This document shows, one piece after another, positions 52,997 to 64,000 of a stretch of DNA of 64,000 nucleotides. A model generated the notes under the pieces. The model searched no databases, was not told the origin of the DNA, and saw only the letters and a program-made list of their open reading frames with translations. Position numbers and translations under genes: made by a program. Source of the DNA: Bradyrhizobium sp. SZCCT0148 (GTDB lineage Bacteria; Pseudomonadota; Alphaproteobacteria; Rhizobiales; Xanthobacteraceae); contig NZ_JAFCKT010000001.1 in the NCBI RefSeq assembly GCF_018129985.1, forward strand, positions 992,001 through 1,056,000, given 5' to 3'. Position 1 is the first letter of the stretch; every line of letters begins with the position of its first letter.

Positions 52997-54367
52997 TCAG
53001 CCGACACCGAGTGCTTTCAACTTTCGATGCAGCGCCGACCGTTCCATGCCAACGAACTCGGCCGTGCGAGAAATATTTCCTGAGAAACGGCTGATCTGAG
53101 CAATCAAATAGTCGCGTTCGAACACTTCGCGGGCCTCGCGCAGCGGCAGGCCCATGATGTGCTCGCCATTGTTGCTGGTCGGCATCGCCGGCACCATGGA
53201 GCCGACGTCCTGCGGCAACATGTCTGCCGTGATGATGACCTCCGGTCCGCCGGCGGCGAGAATCATGACCCGCTCAACGTTGTTGCGGAGCTGGCGCACA
53301 TTGCCCGGCCAGACATGCGATTGCAGCACCGCCATCGCGTCCTGCCCGATCTGCCGCTTGGGCAGGCCGCTGCCGGCCGAAATCTGCTCCATGAAATAGT
53401 CGATCAATTCCGGGATGTCCTCGCGCCGCTCCGACAGCGCGGGCACGCGGATCGGCACCACCGAGAGCCGATGATAGAGGTCCTCGCGGAAATGGCCGGC
53501 CGCGATCTCCTCTTCAAGATTGCGCGCGGTCGAGGAGATGATGCGGACGTCGACCTGCATCTTGGCGGTGCCGCCGACGCGCTGGAACGACTGCTCCACG
53601 AGCACGCGCAGGATCTTGTTCTGGGTCTCGCGCGGCATGTCCGCGATCTCGTCGATGAACAGCGTGCCGCCGTGGGCTTCCTCGAGCGCGCCGGGCTTGC
53701 GCGCCTGCTCGCCGTTGGAGTGCTCCACGCCGAACAGCTCCTGCTCCATGCGGTCGGGGGTGATCGCGGCTGCGTTGATGACGACGAAGGGACCGTCGGC
53801 CCGGCCCGAGGCCGTATGCAGCGTGCGCGCCGTCAGTTCCTTGCCCGCGCCGGCGGGGCCGACGATCAGGATGCGGCTGTTGGCCTTCGCGGCGCGCTCG
53901 ATGGTCTGGCGCAACTGGTTCATGCTCGGCGAGCGGCCGACGAGCTGGCTTGCGCTCGGCGCGAGCTGCTTCAGCTCCTTGACCTCGCGTTTGAGCCGCG
54001 AGTTCTCCAGCGCTCTGTTCGCGACCAGGATCAGCCGGTCGGCCTTGAACGGCTTTTCGATGAAGTCGTAGGCGCCGCGCTTGATCGCGGCGACCGCGGT
54101 CTCGATGTTGCCGTGGCCGGAGATCATCACGACCGGCAGGTCGGCATTGTCCTTTTTGACCTGCTCCAGCAACTGCAAGCCGTCGAGCTTCGAGCCCTGC
54201 AGCCAGATGTCGAGGAACACCAGATGCGGCCGGCGATTGCCGATTTCAGCCAGCGCGGAGTCGCTGTCGCGTGCGGTCCGCGTGACGAAACCCTCGTCCT
54301 CGAGGATGCCCGCAACGAGATCGCGAATATCGGCTTCGTCATCGACAATCAGAATTTCACTAGCCAT
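52997..54367 (-). CDS. ntrX: Nitrogen-assimilation response regulator NtrX
   Basis: 456 residues. Receiver domain with DDEADIRD and phospho-Asp in LVFLDIWLQGS, then an AAA+ domain (GPAGAGKELTARTLH; GTLFIDEIADMPRETQNKIL; VDVRIISSTARNLEEEIAAG) and a Fis-type helix-turn-helix (SGNISRTAEFVGMERSALHR). The position of the sigma-54-contacting GAFTGA loop reads EQARKPGALEEA, so it is unlikely to work as a standard sigma-54 activator. It is 17 bp after ntrY. NtrX of alphaproteobacteria controls nitrogen, redox and envelope genes. Confidence 0.94.
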   Translation of the reverse strand: MASEILIVDDEADIRDLVAGILEDEGFVTRTARDSDSALAEIGNRRPHLVFLDIWLQGSKLDGLQLLEQVKKDNADLPVVMISGHGNIETAVAAIKRGAYDFIEKPFKADRLILVANRALENSRLKREVKELKQLAPSASQLVGRSPSMNQLRQTIERAAKANSRILIVGPAGAGKELTARTLHTASGRADGPFVVINAAAITPDRMEQELFGVEHSNGEQARKPGALEEAHGGTLFIDEIADMPRETQNKILRVLVEQSFQRVGGTAKMQVDVRIISSTARNLEEEIAAGHFREDLYHRLSVVPIRVPALSERREDIPELIDYFMEQISAGSGLPKRQIGQDAMAVLQSHVWPGNVRQLRNNVERVMILAAGGPEVIITADMLPQDVGSMVPAMPTSNNGEHIMGLPLREAREVFERDYLIAQISRFSGNISRTAEFVGMERSALHRKLKALGVG

Positions 54368-54384
54368 GGGTCGCGCCTGTCTTG

Positions 54385-56802
54385 TCAGCTGCCTGTTGAG
54401 GCTTCGATTTTCGTTGAATCATTGGTCTTTTCGGCGGCGTCTTTGGTTTCGGCCGCCGGCTTATTTGTTTCCTGCGCCAGGTCCTTGACAGAACCGCCGG
54501 CCTGCGCGCCGGTTGCGTCCTTGACCGCGACTGCCGGGGCCCGTTCGGCTCCCGCCGGGGCCTGTTCGGCTCCCTCCGACTTCGCGGGTTGGCCGGAGAT
54601 CGCAAAGCGCATCCGCATCCAGGCGCCGCGCTGGCCCTCGCGAAAGTCGGAAGCATCCTTCAACTCGATGCGCCCGCCATGGTCTTCCAACACACGGCCG
54701 ACGATGGCAAGGCCGAGGCCGGTGCCCTTGGCGCGCGTCGTCACGTAGGGCTCGAGCAGACGCGAGCGCGCGACCTTGGGCAGGCCGATGCCGTTGTCGA
54801 TCACGTCGATCAGCACGTCCTCGCCCTGGCGCGACACCACGACGTCGATGCGGCCTTTGCCGAGCTCCTCCGGCGGGACCTGCTCGATCGCCTCGGTGGC
54901 GTTCTTGACGATGTTGGTGACCGCCTGCGAGATCAGCCGCCGGTCGAACTGGGCGCGGAGCGGATCGTCTTTGAACTCGGCTTCGATATCGATCTCGGGA
55001 TGGGCGACCTTCATCAGGAACACGGCCTGCCGCACCGCGTCCGCGACGTCCTCGCCTTCCATCACCGGTTTCGGCATTCGCGCAAAGCGCGAGAACTCGT
55101 CGACCATGCGGCGGATGTCGTCGACTTGGCGCACGATGGTGTCGGTGCACTGCTCGAAGATCTGCTTGTCCTTGGCCTCGGTGATGTCCTTGCCGAACTT
55201 GCGGCGGATGCGCTCGGCCGAGAGCTGGATCGGCGTCAGCGGGTTCTTGATCTCGTGGGCGATGCGCCGCGCCACGTCGCCCCAGGCCGAGGTGCGCTGC
55301 GCCGAAACCAGCTCGGTGATGTCGTCGAGCGTGATGATGTAGCTGTCGTGCGGCTGGTTCTTCTCGGCGCTGACGCGGACGGAGAGATTGCGCTCGGTGC
55401 CGTCGCGGGTGATCGTGATCTGGCCCTGCACCAGACGCTGGCTGCCTTCGCGCGCAGCCGTCATCATCTCGTCGAGCTCGGGCAGCACGTCGGAGAGCGG
55501 ATGACCGAGCGTCTCCGCCTCGGAGTGCCCGATCAGCTTCTCGGCCGAGCGGTTCAAAATGCCGACGCTGCCCGATGTATCGACGCCGATAATGCCCGCG
55601 CTTGCGGAAGACAGCACCGCTTCGATGAAACGGCGGCGGCTGTCGATCAGGTCGCTGGCGTTGACGAGCTCATCGCGCTGGCTGCGCAACTCCTGCGTCA
55701 TCTTGTTGAAGGTCTCACCGAGCTGGGCGAGATCGCCTTCCGACTGGTGCACGGGCACCTGGACGTGCAGGTCGCCGGTCGAGACCGTGTGCGCCGCGTT
55801 CATCAGCCGCCGGATCGGCGAGACCAGTGAATTGGCGAAGTTCAGGCCGATCAGCACAGAAGCCATCAGGATGGTCAGCGCGATCACGGCGAACATCAGC
55901 GCGAAGGCCACCTGGATGCCGAGCCGGCGCGACTCGATCTGGGCGTATTCGGCGACGCTGACCTCGGTCTGCTTGAGCTGATTGACGACATTCGGATCGA
56001 GGGGACGGGCAACGTAGAGGAAGGTGTCGCTGAAGGCGCGCAACCGGATCACCGCGGCGACGTAGCTCGCATCGGGAAGGATTGCGATCTCGGGCTCGGA
56101 TTCGTTGACGTTGCTGAGGAAGTCGGACGCGGGCGGAGAATAGGCGAGCCGCATCCCGGTATCGGCGGATTCCAGGATGTTGGTGTTCTTGTCGATGATC
56201 ATCGCGCCCGGCAAATTGCGCGAAGCAGCGCTGGCGCTCAGCATCTCCCGGAACGAGCGGCGATCCTGATCGTAGAGCGGCCGGGCATGCGCGATATCGT
56301 TGGCCATGCCGAGAATGTCGCCGCGGATCAGCTGCGCATGGTCCTGCATATAGGCCCGCGCGATCGTCAGCGAATTCTGGATCACCTCCTTGGTCGGGCC
56401 GGAGAACAACCGGTCGAGGCCGCGTTCGATGGTGACGTTGGCGACCACGGCGACCAGCACCGCCGGCAGCACCGCCACGATCGAGAACAGGCTGACGATC
56501 TGGACATGGAGCCGCGCCGCCGCCCTCCCCCGCCGCCGGGCCAGGATCAGCTGCCAGAGCTCGCGGACGATGATCCCGACCAGCAGCAGGATCGTGGCCG
56601 CGTTGATCAGATAGATCGAGCGGACCACCGCAGGGGTCGGGTCGATCGTGGTCAGGCCGGTCAGGACCAGGAAGGTCAGGAAGGCCGAGAGCAGCGCCAG
56701 CACCACGGCAACGGGCGCGAGCCAGCGCCGCGCCGACCAACGCCGGGGCTCTTCCGCTGGTGCCGTGTCAAAGTGTGCGGCCGAGGTGTCTGCGCTGGTC
56801 AT
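54385..56802 (-). CDS. ntrY: Membrane sensor kinase NtrY
   Basis: 805 residues. Two N-terminal transmembrane helices and another two before a periplasmic region; a HAMP domain (NSLVSPIRRLMNAAHTVSTG), a PAS domain (FIEAVLSSASAGIIGVDTSG), HisKA with [20 protein letters not shown], and HATPase (DNGIGLPKVARSRLLEPYVT; GTGLGLAIV). The final 70 or so residues are low-complexity Ala/Lys/Glu/Thr (PAKSEGAEQAPAGAERAPAV), an extension not in all NtrY. It phosphorylates NtrX. Confidence 0.94.
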   Translation of the reverse strand: MTSADTSAAHFDTAPAEEPRRWSARRWLAPVAVVLALLSAFLTFLVLTGLTTIDPTPAVVRSIYLINAATILLLVGIIVRELWQLILARRRGRAAARLHVQIVSLFSIVAVLPAVLVAVVANVTIERGLDRLFSGPTKEVIQNSLTIARAYMQDHAQLIRGDILGMANDIAHARPLYDQDRRSFREMLSASAASRNLPGAMIIDKNTNILESADTGMRLAYSPPASDFLSNVNESEPEIAILPDASYVAAVIRLRAFSDTFLYVARPLDPNVVNQLKQTEVSVAEYAQIESRRLGIQVAFALMFAVIALTILMASVLIGLNFANSLVSPIRRLMNAAHTVSTGDLHVQVPVHQSEGDLAQLGETFNKMTQELRSQRDELVNASDLIDSRRRFIEAVLSSASAGIIGVDTSGSVGILNRSAEKLIGHSEAETLGHPLSDVLPELDEMMTAAREGSQRLVQGQITITRDGTERNLSVRVSAEKNQPHDSYIITLDDITELVSAQRTSAWGDVARRIAHEIKNPLTPIQLSAERIRRKFGKDITEAKDKQIFEQCTDTIVRQVDDIRRMVDEFSRFARMPKPVMEGEDVADAVRQAVFLMKVAHPEIDIEAEFKDDPLRAQFDRRLISQAVTNIVKNATEAIEQVPPEELGKGRIDVVVSRQGEDVLIDVIDNGIGLPKVARSRLLEPYVTTRAKGTGLGLAIVGRVLEDHGGRIELKDASDFREGQRGAWMRMRFAISGQPAKSEGAEQAPAGAERAPAVAVKDATGAQAGGSVKDLAQETNKPAAETKDAAEKTNDSTKIEASTGS

Positions 56803-56997
56803 TCCGGCAATGGCGATGCTGAAAACGGGCCCGCGACGGGCGGATACTGATGTATTCGTACCACATTGTTGCCGAATTGCGACAATTCCGCGGCGCCTCC
56901 GCCGTGACGGGCTGGCGCATCCACAGGCGGATCATGGCCGGGAGTGTGGAGACCTCATATGCGGGAACGGTTTCCGCCCGTGCTGGCTTGACCCCGC

Positions 56998-57141
56998 ATG
57001 GACAGGTTCTTCCTCGCGATAATGGCGTCTGCCGTTCTGCTGCTGATCGTGGCTTCCGATCTGCTGGTCAATGGTCCGGCGATGTCGGAGCCGACCAACG
57101 TCGCGCGTCTGGTGCCGTCCACCGAGCGCTTGGTCAGGTGA
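56998..57141 (+). CDS. 47-residue small exported or membrane protein
   Basis: On the plus strand between ntrY and ntrC: MDRFFLAIMASAVLLLIVAS, then a polar tail ending in ERLVR and TGA. One hydrophobic helix at the N-terminus looks like a signal anchor. No strong ribosome binding site was found. It is antisense in orientation to the ntr operon and too short for usual gene calling. The 195 bp upstream of it (56803-56997) hold nothing else clear. Confidence 0.42.
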   Translation: MDRFFLAIMASAVLLLIVASDLLVNGPAMSEPTNVARLVPSTERLVR

Positions 57142-57257
57142 GCGGGCGCGGGTGCAGGTGGCCTAATGCCTCACCCTTGTGTGACCGCGGAACATTCGTC
57201 CCTGCCCCGACTTTTGCTCACCGCGTCAGCCAAAAAGGCTCGCGCGATCCGGACAGG

Positions 57258-57287
57258 CTCGGCTCCGCTCTGGTAGGGGGAGCCGAG
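57258..57287 (-). terminator. Hairpin downstream of ntrC
   Basis: A 9-bp perfect stem CTCGGCTCC/GGAGCCGAG with a 12-base loop. On the minus strand a second short stem with TTTTT in its loop (AGCCTTTTTGGCT) follows about 20 bases later. Placed 35 bp after the ntrC stop, it is a likely terminator of the dusB-ntrBC transcript. Confidence 0.5.
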
Positions 57288-57321
57288 TCACCGTCCGTGA
57301 TGAGCGTTCGTCGCGGCAGAG

Positions 57322-58764
<1,443 letters not shown>

Positions 58765-58773
58765 CGTTGATCC

Positions 58774-59949
58774 TCATTTTGCCCCCTGAGATGCAGCCGA
58801 CGACTTCCCGGCAGAGTCGTCGCGACTGCTGTGATCGGCATGTTTTACCGATGTGGAATACATCGGCATCAGCACGCGAAAGGTTGTTTTGCGCGGCTGA
58901 GATTCGCATTCGATGATGCCCCCGTGATCGCCGATGATCTTGGCGACCAGCGCGAGACCCAGGCCCGAGCCGGTCTGCTTGGTGGTCACGAAGGGATCGA
59001 ACAGATTGGGCAGAAGATCGTCCGGCACGCCTGGTCCATTGTCCCTCACGCAGAATTCGAGCGGCAGGGATACCCGGGATTTTTGACCGGGGACTGACAG
59101 GCGCACGCCGGGGCGGAACGCGGTGGTGAGCTGGATCTCGCCGTCGGGAACGTCGATCAGCGCTTCGGCGGCGTTCTTCACGAGATTGAGGAACACCTGG
59201 ATCAGCTGGTCCTGGTTCGCCAGCACCGGCGGCAGCGAAGGATCGTAGTCCTCGATGAAGCGGATGTTGCGGGCAAAGCCGGACTGCGCCAGCCGTTTCA
59301 CATGGTCGAGCACCGAATGGATGTTGACGGGGCCGCGCAACACGGGGCGCTCGTCGCCGAACACCTCCATGCGGTCGACCAGCGTCACGATACGGTCGGC
59401 CTCGTCGCAGATCAGGCGCGTCAGCATGCGGTCCTCGGACGAGGCCTGCTGTTCGAGCAGCTGCGCCGCGCCGCGGATGCCCGAGAGCGGATTCTTGATC
59501 TCGTGCGCCAGCATCGCAGCCAGCGCGATGACCGAGCGCGCCGCGCTGCGATGGGTGAGCTGGCGGTCCATCTTGTCGGCGATGGAGCGCTCCTGCAGCA
59601 TCACCACGATATGGCCGGGCCGCTCGGTCAGCGGCGCGACGTGAAGATCGACCTGGCGGTCGCCGCCCATGCGCGGCGTGCCGAGATCGACCTTGTATTC
59701 GTTGACCGGCGCGTTCGACGAGCGCACCTGGTCGATCAGCGCCAGCAAGGGACTGCCGAACGGCACCAGCTCTTTCAGCGACTGCCGCTTCAGAAACTGC
59801 GTCGAAATGTCGAAGAAGGCCTCGGTCGCGATGTTGGCGGCGACGATCTTGCCGTCCGGCCCGATCATGAGCACGGGATTGGGCAAGGCATCCAGGATCG
59901 CGTCGCTGTCGGACGAAACCGGCCGACGATGTTCAGCAGCTGAGCTCAT
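58774..59949 (-). CDS. ntrB: Nitrogen sensor kinase NtrB
   Basis: 391 residues. PAS domain ([20 protein letters not shown]), HisKA with [20 protein letters not shown], and HATPase ([36 protein letters not shown]). It is cytoplasmic and controls NtrC phosphorylation under PII. The ATG at 59949 overlaps the dusB stop (ATGA) and has GGAG upstream; a start 5 codons earlier is possible. Confidence 0.95.
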   Translation of the reverse strand: MSSAAEHRRPVSSDSDAILDALPNPVLMIGPDGKIVAANIATEAFFDISTQFLKRQSLKELVPFGSPLLALIDQVRSSNAPVNEYKVDLGTPRMGGDRQVDLHVAPLTERPGHIVVMLQERSIADKMDRQLTHRSAARSVIALAAMLAHEIKNPLSGIRGAAQLLEQQASSEDRMLTRLICDEADRIVTLVDRMEVFGDERPVLRGPVNIHSVLDHVKRLAQSGFARNIRFIEDYDPSLPPVLANQDQLIQVFLNLVKNAAEALIDVPDGEIQLTTAFRPGVRLSVPGQKSRVSLPLEFCVRDNGPGVPDDLLPNLFDPFVTTKQTGSGLGLALVAKIIGDHGGIIECESQPRKTTFRVLMPMYSTSVKHADHSSRDDSAGKSSAASQGAK

Positions 59950-61022
59950 GCAGCAGCGCTCCATGCGAAGTCGTCGAAGGCGTCTTGCAGTGATTGATGG
60001 ACGCGGCCCGGATCTTCCGAGGTGAGGATGGTCTGACGCCAGGATTTCAGCTTCTCGGCGGGCGCGCGGCTCGCCTGCGCTGCGACGTCGAGGGCCCAGC
60101 CCAGATGCTTGCGGGCATGCCTGAGGCCGACGCGCAGACCATAGAGCGCGCAGACGCCCTCATAGAGCGTGCGGACATAATGCAGCTGCGTGTCCAGCGA
60201 AGGCACAGCCTCCTCGGCCCCGCCCTTCAGGCGGCGGCCGATCTGACCCGGCAGCCAGGGCTGGCCATTGGCCCCGCGGCCGATCATCACGGCGTCGGCG
60301 CCGGATGCCTCGAGCGCCGCGAGCGCCTTCTCGTAAGTGGTGATGTCGCCATTGACGACGAGCGGAATTGAGACCGCCTCGCGCACGGCACGGATCGCAT
60401 CCCAATCGGCCTCGCCCTTGTAGAACTGGCTGCGGGTGCGGCCGTGGACCGTCACGAGCTTGACGCCGGCGGCTTCCGCGCGCCGTGCCAGCTCCGGCGC
60501 GTTGCGGCTGCGGTCGTCCCAGCCGAGCCGCATCTTCAGCGTCACCGGCACTTTCACCGCCGCGATGGTCGCATCGATCAGGCTGACGGCATGGTCGAGA
60601 TCGCGCATCAAGGCCGAGCCGGACTGGCCGCCCGTGACGTGGCGGGCAGGACAGCCCATGTTGATGTCGATGATATCGGCGCCGTCGGCCTCGGCGATCC
60701 GGGCGCCCTCGGCCATCCAGTGAGCCTCGCAGCCGGCGAGCTGCACCACGTGCGGCCCGATGCCGGTGGCTTCGCAACGCAACCGGGACATCCGGTGGCC
60801 ATTGACCAATTCATCACTGGCGGTCATTTCGGAGACGACGAGACCGGCCCCGAGCTCGGCGGCCAACCGGCGGACGGGCGAGTCCGTCACTCCCGACATC
60901 GGCGCCAGGATGACCGGGGTGGCGACATCAATATCGCCTATTTTCAACGGCTTAGAGCCGAATACTGCCGAACCGGTCACAGGGGTCTTCTCGACTGGGC
61001 AGGGCCTCATCGCGCCTGCCAT
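59946..61022 (-). CDS. dusB: tRNA-dihydrouridine synthase B
   Basis: 358 residues. The FMN TIM-barrel is marked by [20 protein letters not shown], the catalytic cysteine in [20 protein letters not shown], and [20 protein letters not shown]. DusB (formerly NifR3) makes dihydrouridine in the D-loop of tRNA. It is the first gene of the dusB-ntrB-ntrC operon, conserved across alphaproteobacteria. An in-frame ATG lies at 61010. Confidence 0.95.
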   Translation of the reverse strand: MAGAMRPCPVEKTPVTGSAVFGSKPLKIGDIDVATPVILAPMSGVTDSPVRRLAAELGAGLVVSEMTASDELVNGHRMSRLRCEATGIGPHVVQLAGCEAHWMAEGARIAEADGADIIDINMGCPARHVTGGQSGSALMRDLDHAVSLIDATIAAVKVPVTLKMRLGWDDRSRNAPELARRAEAAGVKLVTVHGRTRSQFYKGEADWDAIRAVREAVSIPLVVNGDITTYEKALAALEASGADAVMIGRGANGQPWLPGQIGRRLKGGAEEAVPSLDTQLHYVRTLYEGVCALYGLRVGLRHARKHLGWALDVAAQASRAPAEKLKSWRQTILTSEDPGRVHQSLQDAFDDFAWSAAA

Positions 61023-61229
61023 GATCTATCTTGCGCACAATTCTTGTGCAGTCAAGCGTCATGCCTACACTTTAGACAATTCTACAAATCTTTCAAGTGC
61101 AGTGCAGCAAAATGCTGTCGCGAACAATCCGGGGAAACCCCCTTTTTTTGCGGGCCTGCCGTGCTAGAGGCATGCGGCAATCACCCCACTCCGCGACTCT
61201 TTCCATCACCGACTGAGTATTTGAGTCCT

Positions 61230-62411
61230 ATGGCGAAATCACAACGCACCGCAGTCGTCCTCGTCGCAGCCGGACGCGGATTGCGCGCCGGTGCCGGCGG
61301 GCCGAAGCAGTACCGGACGATCGGCGGCCAGCCCGTGATCTATCGTGCGATGGAAGCCTTCAGCCGCCATCCCGACGTGTTCGCGGTACAGCCGGTGGTG
61401 AACCCCGATGACAGCGCCATGTTCACGGCGGCGGTCGCAGGATTGAAGCACGAGGCGCCGACCAGTGGCGGCGCCACCCGCCAGGCTTCGGTGCTCGCAG
61501 GTCTCGAAGCGCTCGCCCGGCACAAGCCGGACGTCGTCCTGATTCACGACGCCGCGCGTCCCTTCGTCTCAGCCGGCGTGATCTCGCGCGCAATCGAGGC
61601 CGCAGGCCGTACCGGTGCCGCGATCCCCGTCGTTGCCGTCACCGACACCATCAAGATCACCGGCGCGGGCGGCGATGTCGAGGGCACGCCAGAGCGGGCT
61701 TCCTTGCGCATCGCGCAGACGCCGCAATCCTTTCGTTTCGACGTCATCCTCGAGGCGCATCGTCGCGCCGCGAAGGATGGCCGCAGCGATTTCACCGACG
61801 ATGCCGCGATTGCCGAATGGGCGGGATTGACGGTTGCAACCTTTGAAGGCGATGTTGCCAACATGAAGCTCACCACTCCCGAGGATTTCGTGCGCGAGGA
61901 AGCGCGCCTGACCGCCCAGCTCGGCGACATCAGGATCGGCACGGGCTACGACGTGCACGCCTTCGGCGAAGGCGACCATCTCATGCTCTGTGGCGTGCGC
62001 GTGCCGCACACAAGGGGTTTTCTCGCCCATTCCGACGGCGATGTCGGCCTCCATGCGCTGGTCGACGCCATTCTTGGCGCGCTTGCCGACGGCGACATCG
62101 GTTCGCACTTTCCGCCGAGCGATGCGAAATGGAAGGGCGCCTCCTCCGACCAGTTCCTGAAATACGCCATCGAGCGCGTCACGGCGCGCGGCGGCCGCAT
62201 CGCCAATCTCGAGGTCACGATGATCTGCGAGCGGCCGAAGATCGGCCCGTTGCGCGACACCATGCGCGCGCGCATCGCCGAGATCTCCGGCGTCGACATC
62301 TCGCGCGTCGCGGTGAAGGCGACCACCAGCGAGCGGCTCGGCTTCACCGGCCGCGAGGAAGGCATCGCGGCCACCGCGAGCGCCACCATCCGCCTCCCCT
62401 GGAGTGTCTAG
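61230..62411 (+). CDS. ispDF: Bifunctional IspD/IspF (MEP isoprenoid pathway)
   Basis: 393 residues. The N-terminal IspD domain (cytidylyltransferase) has [20 protein letters not shown], and the [15 protein letters not shown] and TPEDF motifs. The C-terminal IspF domain has [40 protein letters not shown] (zinc ligands) and [20 protein letters not shown]. Fusion of ispD and ispF is typical of alphaproteobacteria. It makes 2-C-methyl-D-erythritol 2,4-cyclodiphosphate. The cinA gene follows after 3 bp. The 207 bp upstream, divergent from dusB, show no clear operator. Confidence 0.96.
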   Translation: MAKSQRTAVVLVAAGRGLRAGAGGPKQYRTIGGQPVIYRAMEAFSRHPDVFAVQPVVNPDDSAMFTAAVAGLKHEAPTSGGATRQASVLAGLEALARHKPDVVLIHDAARPFVSAGVISRAIEAAGRTGAAIPVVAVTDTIKITGAGGDVEGTPERASLRIAQTPQSFRFDVILEAHRRAAKDGRSDFTDDAAIAEWAGLTVATFEGDVANMKLTTPEDFVREEARLTAQLGDIRIGTGYDVHAFGEGDHLMLCGVRVPHTRGFLAHSDGDVGLHALVDAILGALADGDIGSHFPPSDAKWKGASSDQFLKYAIERVTARGGRIANLEVTMICERPKIGPLRDTMRARIAEISGVDISRVAVKATTSERLGFTGREEGIAATASATIRLPWSV

Positions 62412-62414
62412 GCC

Positions 62415-63026
62415 ATGGCCGGCAGCGACGCACGCGCCCTCTCCCGTTCGCTGCTCGACCTCTGCCGAATGCGCAAGCTGACGATCGCCACGGCTGAATC
62501 CTGCACCGGCGGCCTCGTCGCGGCCGCGCTGACCGACATCCCCGGCTCGTCCGACGTGATCGACCGCGGCTTCGTCACCTATTCCAACGACGCCAAGCGC
62601 GCGATGCTGGGGGTCGAGGCCGGCACGCTCGCCAATTTCGGCGCCGTCAGCAAGGAGACCGCGACCGCGATGGCGGTCGGCGCGCTGGAGCGCGCCGATG
62701 TCGATCTCGCCGTTGCCATCACCGGCATCGCCGGTCCCGGCGGTGCGACGCCCGGCAAGCCGGTCGGTCTCGTGCACTTCGCCGCCGCGGCGCGCGACGG
62801 CCGCATCATCCACCGCGAGCACCGGTTTGGCGCGATCGGCCGCAGCGCCGTACGGGCCCGCTCGGTGGTCGAGGCGCTGCGCATGTTGATGGATCTGGCC
62901 CGCGGCCCGCAGGCGCAGGCCAAGCCGAAACGCGCCGCCGCAGTCACCCGCCTGCGCCCGCGCGTCACCCGTTCGCCGCGCCGCCATGTCGCCAAGCGAC
63001 GGCCCCCGCGCTCGCCGCGGGGCTGA
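62415..63026 (+). CDS. CinA-family nicotinamide-nucleotide amidase (PncC domain)
   Basis: 203 residues. The core of about 160 residues carries the catalytic Ser/Tyr/Lys region in TIATAESCTGGLVAAALTDI, VIDRGFVTYSNDAKRAMLGV, and ITGIAGPGGATPGKPVGLVH, all typical of the CinA C-terminal domain (PncC). The last 40 residues are an Arg/Pro/Ala-rich basic tail (RLRPRVTRSPRRHVAKRRPP) not found in all family members. It recycles NMN to nicotinate mononucleotide. Co-transcribed with ispDF. Confidence 0.9.
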   Translation: MAGSDARALSRSLLDLCRMRKLTIATAESCTGGLVAAALTDIPGSSDVIDRGFVTYSNDAKRAMLGVEAGTLANFGAVSKETATAMAVGALERADVDLAVAITGIAGPGGATPGKPVGLVHFAAAARDGRIIHREHRFGAIGRSAVRARSVVEALRMLMDLARGPQAQAKPKRAAAVTRLRPRVTRSPRRHVAKRRPPRSPRG

Positions 63027-63031
63027 ACGCT

Positions 63032-63811
63032 TCAGGCCGCCGCCAACAGCGCGCTCGCGTGATCGAGCACGCACTGCTTGACTGCAGCGGCCTCCGAGGG
63101 TTTCGCCTTCGCACTGACGGTCAATTCCAAAATCGGTGCCGCGGGATTGCCCACATCGAGGACCTTTGTGACGGAGACGGTCGGTTGCGCATGGCCGTCG
63201 ATGCGGGCATCGTTGCGCAGCTCCTTCAGAATGCGATCCGCGAGCGCATTGGCCGCGCCGGCCGGGACTGGAAACGCCACCTTGACCTCGCCCGTGCCGG
63301 GATAAACGCTGTGATTGACGATCGCCGCGCCCCACACCTGTCCGTTCGGCAGCAGGATCTGCGTGTTGTCGGCCGCGACCAGCTCGGTCATGAACAGCGA
63401 CAGCGACTTCACCCTGCCGGCCTTGCCCGCGACCTCGACGTCATTGCCGATATGAAAAGGCCGGAACAACAGCAGCATCACGCCGGCGGCGAGATTGGAG
63501 AGCGTGCCCTGAAGCGCCAGACCAATGGCGAGCGATGTCGCGCCCAGCACGGCGACCAGGCTCGCGGTCTGGATGCCGAACAGCTGAAGCACGGCGATGC
63601 CTACCACCGCCAGCACGCCGTAACGGACGAGGCTGCCGACGAACAGCGTCACAAGCGGGTCGACGCGGTGCGTGACGTTCAGCAGGCGCGTGACAAAGCG
63701 TTGCATGGCGCCGGAGAGGTACCAGCCGACGGCGAGCAGCAGGATCGCGTAGATCGCATTCAGACCGTAAAGAACGAGCGAGGCCTTCAGCGTGTCGAAA
63801 TTGATGGTCAT
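63032..63811 (-). CDS. MscS-type mechanosensitive channel
   Basis: 259 residues from the ATG at 63811 (GGAG 5 bases upstream). Three transmembrane helices, with the pore-lining TM3 in LVAVLGATSLAIGLALQGTL and SNLAAGVMLLLFRPFHIGND, then the beta domain (VAGKAGRVKSLSLFMTELVA; NTQILLPNGQVWGAAIVNHS). It opens under membrane tension to release solutes after osmotic downshift. A small member of the family. It is convergent with cinA with a 5-bp gap. Confidence 0.92.
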   Translation of the reverse strand: MTINFDTLKASLVLYGLNAIYAILLLAVGWYLSGAMQRFVTRLLNVTHRVDPLVTLFVGSLVRYGVLAVVGIAVLQLFGIQTASLVAVLGATSLAIGLALQGTLSNLAAGVMLLLFRPFHIGNDVEVAGKAGRVKSLSLFMTELVAADNTQILLPNGQVWGAAIVNHSVYPGTGEVKVAFPVPAGAANALADRILKELRNDARIDGHAQPTVSVTKVLDVGNPAAPILELTVSAKAKPSEAAAVKQCVLDHASALLAAA

Positions 63812-64000
63812 GGCGGCTCCAACCCGGACAATTCCCTGCAAACTCGCTGCGGCGCGAAATGATCCGATGGAACCCGGACCCGTTAGCCGTATCGGCGCAG
63901 CACAATCGACCGCATTTCGTCGCGGGGAACAGTGGCGGATTGCGCCTTCGACCAACGCGCCCTTCGGCCCACGATTTCTTGTGTTACCTGTCGGGCAAAA
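63812..64000. other. Window end, no gene supported
   Basis: About 190 bp upstream of the MscS-type gene. I see no open frame that continues convincingly off the end of the window, nor a clear promoter. Confidence 0.4.

Noticed and set aside
61569..63335. 588-codon open frame on the minus strand
   Set aside because: Antisense to ispDF and cinA, low-quality composition.

Overview
This is GC-rich chromosomal DNA of an alphaproteobacterium, most likely Bradyrhizobium or a close relative (Nitrobacteraceae). The assignment rests on gene order (dusB-ntrB-ntrC-ntrY-ntrX-hfq-hflX, and a carboxypeptidase-tmk-holB-metG-tatD-MBL run), an NdvC-like beta-glucan synthase, an F1-ATPase zeta subunit, rhizobial-type intergenic palindromes, and FixK-, EcfG- and Irr-type sites. 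No rRNA, tRNA, insertion sequence, prophage or CRISPR array was seen.

Layout. 0.1-1.8 kb: small membrane protein plus HlyD-type membrane fusion protein. 2.0-3.9 kb: sensor kinase with a periplasmic binding-protein-like domain. 4.0-7.1 kb: DUF3300, DUF2950 and a small exported protein in one operon. 7.3-10.8 kb: glycosyltransferase facing a methyltransferase/PIG-L deacetylase/acyl-CoA dehydrogenase operon. 10.9-15.2 kb: small and hypothetical genes, including two of about 30 codons. 15.5-17.4 kb: RlpA and an alpha/beta hydrolase. 17.6-26.8 kb: D,D-carboxypeptidase, tmk, holB, metG (with a histone-H1-like N-terminus), an inserted hybrid kinase, tatD and an MBL hydrolase. 26.9-34.5 kb: two facing TRAP transporters, one linked to an acyl-CoA synthetase. 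35.0-39.6 kb: exported protein, tiny membrane protein, CBS-BON protein, diheme cytochrome c and NdvC-like glucan synthase. 39.9-43.6 kb: siderophore receptor and PepSY membrane protein. 43.8-45.5 kb: metNI without metQ. 45.8-49.1 kb: enoyl-CoA hydratase, exported protein and a cobalt-type nitrile hydratase operon. 49.3-51.0 kb: queC and mazG. 51.0-61.0 kb: nitrogen-control operon with hfq-hflX. 61.2-63.8 kb: ispDF, cinA and an MscS-type channel.

The most striking signal is regulatory. Six intergenic sequences match the FixK/FNR half-site pattern TTGA-N6-TCAA. Five lie 56-70 bp upstream of a start codon (centre to start), where an activator box about 40 bp upstream of transcription start would fall. 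They precede the membrane protein/HlyD pair, the DUF3300 operon, the hybrid kinase, the 53-residue membrane protein, the divergent CBS-BON/cytochrome c pair and, at greater distance, the NdvC-like gene. This suggests a scattered low-oxygen regulon of cell-envelope and signalling genes, most of unknown function. A perfect EcfG (general stress) promoter pattern lies directly before a 62-residue basic protein and implies a leaderless message. Function names rest on motif reading; no database search was run.
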